Assembly (NCBI GenBank): GCA_012517155.1 | Contig: JAAYVN010000057.1 | Coordinates: 1-50,889 of the forward strand | DNA length: 50,889 nucleotides | DNA from: Ignavibacteriales bacterium | GTDB taxonomy: Bacteria; Bacteroidota; Ignavibacteria; Ignavibacteriales; Ignavibacteriaceae | Direction of reading: 5' to 3' | Shown here: piece after piece, positions 46,173 through 50,889 of the stretch | Layout: each line of letters starts with the position of its first letter | Numbering within the stretch: the first letter of the stretch is position 1 | The notes under the pieces: model-generated | Told to the model about the DNA's origin: nothing | The model's database searches: none | What the model saw: the letters and a program-made list of their open reading frames with translations, nothing else | Made by a program: the position numbers and the translations under genes

Positions 46173-48275
46173 TCACTTAATCAGCACCATCTTCCTCGTA
46201 CTCACAAAACTTCCCGCGCGGAGCTGATAGAAATATACACCGGAAGAGAGTTTATAGTTTTTCGTTGAGAGTTTATATTCATGAGTACCGGCGGATTGTT
46301 CCTCATCCACCAGAACAGCAATTTCATTCCCGAGGAGATCAAAAAGTTTAAGGGTTACGCGACCAGGAACCTGTAACCCGTAACTTATCACAGTTGTCGG
46401 GTTAAATGGGTTAGGGTAGTTTTGGGCGAGAGAATAAGTCTCCGGAAAGAGGAATTCATTTTCTGAATTGCTTATCATATTTGTAGTGTCTTTAATCAGG
46501 TAATTAACACCGTTTCCCGTAAGAATTATTCTTTCTCCATACTCTGTGAGTGAAACGGGTTCAAGATTTCCGTTAAAGGAGATATCATATAAAACAATGA
46601 GCCTGCCTTCAATAATTTTTATTTTCCACAGTGCAGAATTATTATTCGTCAGACCTTTCAGATATATGAAGTCATTTGTGGTAATTAATCCGGTGAAAAT
46701 CACCTGGCCCGGAATTGTCAATGAATCGAGTATTACCGGATCTGCCTGATTATTTGCTGTATAGAATAACAATATTTTAGAGTTTTCTCTGACGATAAGA
46801 TAATTATTCAGAACGGCAAAATCGAACGATCCTGACGGCCATTCTCTTTCCCATATTTTTGTAGTGTTGTTAATCCCAAAGCGGTATTTATGAATTCCTT
46901 TTGTGCTGTCAGAAAGATAGAAACAGGAATCTCTGTAAAAAACCTTCCACGGTTTCCTGAACGACGTGCTGAAAGTTACCGTTGAAAAAATATTGTTATC
47001 TTTTTTGAAAATTTTGACAAGGGAGTCCCTGAACCCGAAAAAGTAATTATCGTAATAGTCAAAGGAAACAAAGGTTTCCGGAAGTGTGAATATTTCTTTT
47101 TGATGTAGCTTTTCTTTAACAATATTAAACTTTATATAATTAAGCCCCTGTGTTTTAAATATTGATTCTCCTTTTACAGTCACCGCTCCTTCTAAGGAAA
47201 TTGAATCGGTCATTACCGGTTGGTCATTTAGCCCATATTTCATAAGTACTAAATCATTCTTTTTATATTTAATAACCATACCGGTCATGGGAACAGATTC
47301 ATAAGCGGAATACAAGGAATCAAAACCGAGCCGCGTCCCATTTATATAAATATCATTCTTATAAGCGTAATATTTACTATTGACAAGATTTACTTTGTAA
47401 TCACGTGGAAATTTCTTTTTAAGAATCCCTGCCATATCGTAAATATTTATATAGGGATCTTCATAATTTCCCTTTAACGCAAAAAAATCATGGCTTAGTC
47501 CGTTAAGTTGATAATGAAGAGTAGCAAAAACTGAAAAAATGTCTTTTGTAAAAAAAAGAGTGAAGTTTCCTGCAGCAACGGAATAGAGATTCAATTCCTG
47601 CATCGGTACCATTCCGCTTTGATATGACCTGTAAACCGCAAATATACTATCTTTGAAATCGTAGTATTGAGGACCCTGAATCACCAGATAATTTACCATA
47701 TAGAATGTATATCCCGAGGCCATCCGGTACATTTTGAAAAGGGAGTTGTTTGTGTTTACAATAATATAGGGATATGATACAACTATCGGGTTTCCTGCTG
47801 CAAAAATATCAATATCAGACCTGTAATAAACATTACTGTCGGTGATGTGGACAAGTTTGTAAGTAGTGCCAAAATAAAAAATCAGGTAAGGACCAAAAGG
47901 CTGAATTCCGGTTAATCCGGATGGAGCAGGCCACTTAAAGTCTAATTCGGGTTTGTTTGTGCTGTCCCAGCTGTAGATGTAGAGAGTATCTCCATTTAAC
48001 ACTATTAACTGCCGGTCATTAATTCGTGAATATATGGTTGGTTTGGCGCTAAAAGGAATTGGTGAAGCCTCGTAATCATTCTCCTCATCAATCAACCATA
48101 ATGCGTTGTTAGTGAAAACTAATAGTTTATTTTTATACCCGTCCTGGCAATAAAGATTATTCGTATTCGGGTATGTAAAATCTTCCCTGATAATCTCCAA
48201 ATTTCCCGGCTGCGGAATCAGTTCCGCCGACAAAACACAAATTAATATTAATATGAACATGTATTTAACCATCAT
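46173..48275 (-). CDS. Secreted T9SS protein, beta-propeller-like
   Basis: A 700-residue secreted protein. Residues 1-20 are a signal peptide (VKYMFILILICVLSAEL). The middle 590 residues are rich in beta strands with repeated YIYSWD, LFKMYR and IHKYRF-like pieces, as in WD40- or PQQ-like beta-propellers, but no catalytic motif is seen. The last 85 residues are a T9SS type A sorting domain (QNYPNPFNPTTVISY, ending SSGVYFYQLRAG and MVLIK). It is 2 bp downstream of another T9SS protein and forms one unit with it. Ligand and function are unknown. Confidence 0.8.
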   Translation of the reverse strand: MMVKYMFILILICVLSAELIPQPGNLEIIREDFTYPNTNNLYCQDGYKNKLLVFTNNALWLIDEENDYEASPIPFSAKPTIYSRINDRQLIVLNGDTLYIYSWDSTNKPELDFKWPAPSGLTGIQPFGPYLIFYFGTTYKLVHITDSNVYYRSDIDIFAAGNPIVVSYPYIIVNTNNSLFKMYRMASGYTFYMVNYLVIQGPQYYDFKDSIFAVYRSYQSGMVPMQELNLYSVAAGNFTLFFTKDIFSVFATLHYQLNGLSHDFFALKGNYEDPYINIYDMAGILKKKFPRDYKVNLVNSKYYAYKNDIYINGTRLGFDSLYSAYESVPMTGMVIKYKKNDLVLMKYGLNDQPVMTDSISLEGAVTVKGESIFKTQGLNYIKFNIVKEKLHQKEIFTLPETFVSFDYYDNYFFGFRDSLVKIFKKDNNIFSTVTFSTSFRKPWKVFYRDSCFYLSDSTKGIHKYRFGINNTTKIWEREWPSGSFDFAVLNNYLIVRENSKILLFYTANNQADPVILDSLTIPGQVIFTGLITTNDFIYLKGLTNNNSALWKIKIIEGRLIVLYDISFNGNLEPVSLTEYGERIILTGNGVNYLIKDTTNMISNSENEFLFPETYSLAQNYPNPFNPTTVISYGLQVPGRVTLKLFDLLGNEIAVLVDEEQSAGTHEYKLSTKNYKLSSGVYFYQLRAGSFVSTRKMVLIK

Positions 48276-48277
48276 AT

Positions 48278-49567
48278 TTATTTCAGTAATATTATTTTTT
48301 TGGAGATATTTAATTCATCTGATATCAGGCGCACAATATAAATCCCGCTCGTTAAACTCCCGGAATCTAATTCAATTGAATGATCCCCTTCATCTTTTCT
48401 TTCATTGCACAGATTCTTTACCAGATTCCCCAGTATGTCATACATTTGAATAACAACAATCGAAGAGTTTTTTATATAGTAATTTATACGCGTTGATGAA
48501 TTAAATGGATTTGGATACGGATAACCCAAATCGCTCTTATAAATTTGCTTATTTTCCTCTCCGTTTCTTGTAATAACCGGAACTACCATTAGCTCAATAA
48601 ATCCGGAATCCGGATATGTTTTATAATTTCTAAAAATCGAAGTGTCGGAACTCACAACCCTGTACCGGAAAATATCTCCCAGATTTATCATTCCGGGTGA
48701 TATGTTTATAAATGAAATCAGATAATCCCTGTTGAAATTGAATTTTTCTGACATAACACAACTGTCCCCCCTTATAACTTCCGCCTGGACGTAGAGACTG
48801 TCCATATGTGCCTTCGAACTGAAATACGCCCAGAGATTCATTGCAAAAGGGAAGGTATCGATTGGGTGGTCATGCTGCGCATCTGTCGAATCCAGCCTGA
48901 AAATAATCTCGTTAAATTTCAGCGAATCAATAATCCCGGCATAAAGTTTTGGCTCATCGTATGAAAAAGTATAGTTCCCCGTGAAGTGATAATACATGGC
49001 AAGTCCCTCAACAAATTCATACTTATTACCATTTAAAACATACTTAACCCTCGCCCGGGTTCTCCCCCAGAAAACAATGCTGTCTTTTCCGGTACATTGC
49101 ATCATCGCAGGAGTTCCTTCGAGATACGATTCAAACTGTTCACCGGAATTCTTGTTAAAATCAACAGCAAGTTTTACAGAATCAGAACCAGGGGGGAGAA
49201 TATAGAGAAGATTTGCGACAGAATCGTAATTAAAAAGATAAAATTTAGTCCCGAATTTATAATTATACATTTTCAGGTCCTGAAAAGTGGTCTCAGGTAC
49301 TGAATAAGTGTTTGTAAAGTAGTAGGCATAAACTGATTGTCCCATGGGGGCTTTACGGAAATAATCGATTCTTGAGCAAATACTTTTTATCGATTCAAAC
49401 GGGCAGTAATTCTGGGCTGATACACGGGGAGGAAGGAATAGTAAAATAAAGACAATAAACAGAAATCTTATTTTAAGGTTATGGTTATGCGCTGAATTTG
49501 GAGGAACAGTAAAGAAACCCGGAAGTGGGGAAAGTAAACGATAACCTGATACGAATAAGAATCTCAT
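48278..49567 (-). CDS. Secreted T9SS protein of unknown function
   Basis: A 429-residue secreted protein. The hydrophobic signal segment (IRFLFIVFILLFLPP) begins only around residue 33, after a VSGYRLLSPLPG stretch. ATG 49567 is the only ATG before it, so the N terminus is either unusually long or was wrongly assigned. The body is beta-rich with YHFTGNYTF-like strands and a few cysteines near CPFESIKSIC. The C terminus is a T9SS sorting domain (YPYPNPFNSSTRINYY, ending IYIVRL and IILLK). No enzyme motif was found. It lies first in a two-gene unit with the 700-residue protein. Confidence 0.75.
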   Translation of the reverse strand: MRFLFVSGYRLLSPLPGFFTVPPNSAHNHNLKIRFLFIVFILLFLPPRVSAQNYCPFESIKSICSRIDYFRKAPMGQSVYAYYFTNTYSVPETTFQDLKMYNYKFGTKFYLFNYDSVANLLYILPPGSDSVKLAVDFNKNSGEQFESYLEGTPAMMQCTGKDSIVFWGRTRARVKYVLNGNKYEFVEGLAMYYHFTGNYTFSYDEPKLYAGIIDSLKFNEIIFRLDSTDAQHDHPIDTFPFAMNLWAYFSSKAHMDSLYVQAEVIRGDSCVMSEKFNFNRDYLISFINISPGMINLGDIFRYRVVSSDTSIFRNYKTYPDSGFIELMVVPVITRNGEENKQIYKSDLGYPYPNPFNSSTRINYYIKNSSIVVIQMYDILGNLVKNLCNERKDEGDHSIELDSGSLTSGIYIVRLISDELNISKKIILLK

Positions 49568-49765
49568 TGTATAGTAATTGATTTTTTTTCAAAATTAGTT
49601 AAAAGAGATGAATAAAGCAAATAAAATTCAAGTAAATCTTATTTTTCTATCTCTGCATTTTAATTCTCACTTCTAATTTCTTCTAAAAAAATGTAATTTT
49701 ACTTATTGATTTTTAGGAATAAGTAAGTTACCAACTCATTAATAGAAGAAATTTAAATCGAAGTA

Positions 49766-50889
49766 ATGTCCGTTTTCCAGTATATTAATCTGCTAATCGT
49801 TTCTGTAACCCTAATTGGTGTTGCAATCGGACGCTATCCGGTTCTCCGTATGAACAGGGCTACGATTGTACTGGTCGGCTCTGCTCTCCTTATATTTATT
49901 AATGCAATATCATTTGATCAGGCTCTTTCTTCAATTGACTTGAATACAATCACCCTGCTTTTCTGTATGATGATAATCAATGTCAATCTTCGCATATGTG
50001 GTTTTTTTGATTTAATTACTCAAAAAGTAATACGAATTGCCAGGACGCCTTCACAACTTCTCATACTGGTTATTTTTTCATCGGGAATTCTATCTGCTCT
50101 TTTCCTGAATGACACTATTGTTCTGGTGTATACTCCCTTGGTCCTGGAGATAACCTCCCTTCTTGGTCTGAATCCAATTCCATACCTTATTGCAACTGCG
50201 TGTGCGGCAAATGTCGGATCAGCAGCAACTATTATCGGAAATCCCCAGAATATGCTTATTGGTATTTCATCCGGTATCTCATTTCTTGACTTTACTCTTA
50301 AACTCGCTCCTGTTGCCCTCGGTGCACTTCTTTTTGTTTGGTTGGTCGTTTCTATTGTTTACCGTAAACAGATAAATAATAAAAAATTCTTTGTTGAACC
50401 CGAAATAAAAATTAAACTATATTTTCCACTATTTTACAAAAGTATGATCGCAGCGGTCATAATGATTATCCTTCTCCTCCTGGATTATCCAATACCTTTA
50501 TCAGCTCTGGTTGCATCTTCTATACTTTTAGTAACCCGACGCCTTAAACCCGAAAGGGTATTCCGTGAAATAGACTGGGGTCTTCTGGTATTCTTTTCCG
50601 GACTCTTTGTCGTAACCGCTTCAATTGATACAAGCAAAATTGGGAGTCACCTTTTCTCCTTAATTCTTCCCCTTTTGCAGTCTGATTTCGCAACTTTCTC
50701 CATTATTTCCGCAGTGGTCAGTAATATCGTTTCGAATGTTCCTGCAGTACTTTTGTTCAAACCCGTCGTTCCCTTGTTGCAAAATGCCAATACTCTTTGG
50801 CTGCTCCTGGCTGTATCTACAACATTCGCCGGCAACCTTACTCTCCTTGGTTCTGTTGCCAACCTTATTGTAGCAGAATCCGCCAAATC
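49766..50889 (+). CDS. ArsB/CitM-superfamily (SLC13-like) permease, partial at window edge
   Basis: Membrane transporter whose first 374 codons are visible; the stop codon is beyond the window. ATG 49766 begins directly with a membrane helix (LLIVSVTLIGVAIG). The two pseudo-repeat motifs of the IT superfamily are clear: ANVGSAATIIGNPQN (about residues 143-157) in the first half and SNIVSNVPAVL with AGNLTLLGSVANLIVAE (about residues 354-370) in the second half, with FLNDTIV before the first. These are the helical hairpins of anion/metal-oxyanion carriers such as ArsB, CitM and NhaD. Substrate cannot be given. It is transcribed away from the T9SS pair across a 198-bp spacer. Confidence 0.88.
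   Translation, partial: MSVFQYINLLIVSVTLIGVAIGRYPVLRMNRATIVLVGSALLIFINAISFDQALSSIDLNTITLLFCMMIINVNLRICGFFDLITQKVIRIARTPSQLLILVIFSSGILSALFLNDTIVLVYTPLVLEITSLLGLNPIPYLIATACAANVGSAATIIGNPQNMLIGISSGISFLDFTLKLAPVALGALLFVWLVVSIVYRKQINNKKFFVEPEIKIKLYFPLFYKSMIAAVIMIILLLLDYPIPLSALVASSILLVTRRLKPERVFREIDWGLLVFFSGLFVVTASIDTSKIGSHLFSLILPLLQSDFATFSIISAVVSNIVSNVPAVLLFKPVVPLLQNANTLWLLLAVSTTFAGNLTLLGSVANLIVAESAK

Overview
The window looks like a chromosomal segment of a member of the Ignavibacteria or a close relative in the Bacteroidota/Chlorobi group. The reasons are AT-rich DNA with a strong bias to A/T-ending codons, three secreted proteins ending in a type IX secretion (T9SS) sorting domain with the NYPNPFNP-type motif, an atpD-atpC pair detached from the rest of the ATP synthase genes, an ECF sigma factor of Bacteroidota style, and several genes without a clear Shine-Dalgarno. 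The assignment is by pattern recognition only. No rRNA, tRNA, IS element, integrase or CRISPR array was recognised.

Layout. (1) 1-2.3 kb: a spacer with an 11-bp tandem repeat, then atpD-atpC. (2) 2.3-9.3 kb, plus strand: a large secreted GH57-type protein with a T9SS tail, a strong terminator, a polysaccharide deacetylase, and a TPR plus outer-membrane beta-barrel gene of 980 codons that is split by one in-frame TAG at 7935-7937. The pairing of a deacetylase with a TPR-barrel resembles the PgaB/PgaA logic of exopolysaccharide export. (3) 9.3-27.9 kb, minus strand: an ECF sigma factor and a long surface-polysaccharide locus. It holds a Wzz-like chain-length protein, a Wzy/WaaL-like polymerase or ligase, two Wzx-like flippases, seven glycosyltransferases plus one GT2 fused to a gutted phosphoglycosyl transferase, and one intact phosphoglycosyl transferase. 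Three housekeeping genes (accA, a YbgC-like thioesterase, nadC) are embedded in it. (4) 28.1-33.8 kb: a YqaA/DedA-like membrane protein on the plus strand, a coiled-coil lipoprotein, and four genes (WbpE-, WbpA-, WbpB- and WbpD-like) that together would make UDP-2,3-diacetamido-2,3-dideoxy-glucuronic acid, a plausible precursor for the polymer built by region 3. (5) 33.9-37.6 kb: a 1222-residue GH13-family protein with long extra N- and C-terminal regions.

(6) 37.6-45.6 kb, minus strand: a full Rnf ion-translocating ferredoxin:NAD oxidoreductase operon in the order rnfC-D-G-E-A, an outer-membrane protein, a Tat-exported NusG-II-domain protein, apbE, rnfB and an RseC-like gene. ApbE would attach FMN covalently to RnfG and RnfD. 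The outer-membrane and Tat-exported passengers are the least explained part. (7) 45.6-49.6 kb: a roughly 600-bp spacer and two tandem T9SS-secreted proteins. (8) 49.8 kb to the edge: a plus-strand ArsB/CitM-superfamily permease that runs off the window.

The best candidates for something undescribed are the TAG-split TPR-barrel export gene beside a deacetylase, the GT2/dead phosphoglycosyl-transferase fusion, the Rnf operon carrying an outer-membrane barrel and a NusG-II protein, the unusual GH13 protein, and the 11-bp repeat array before atpD.
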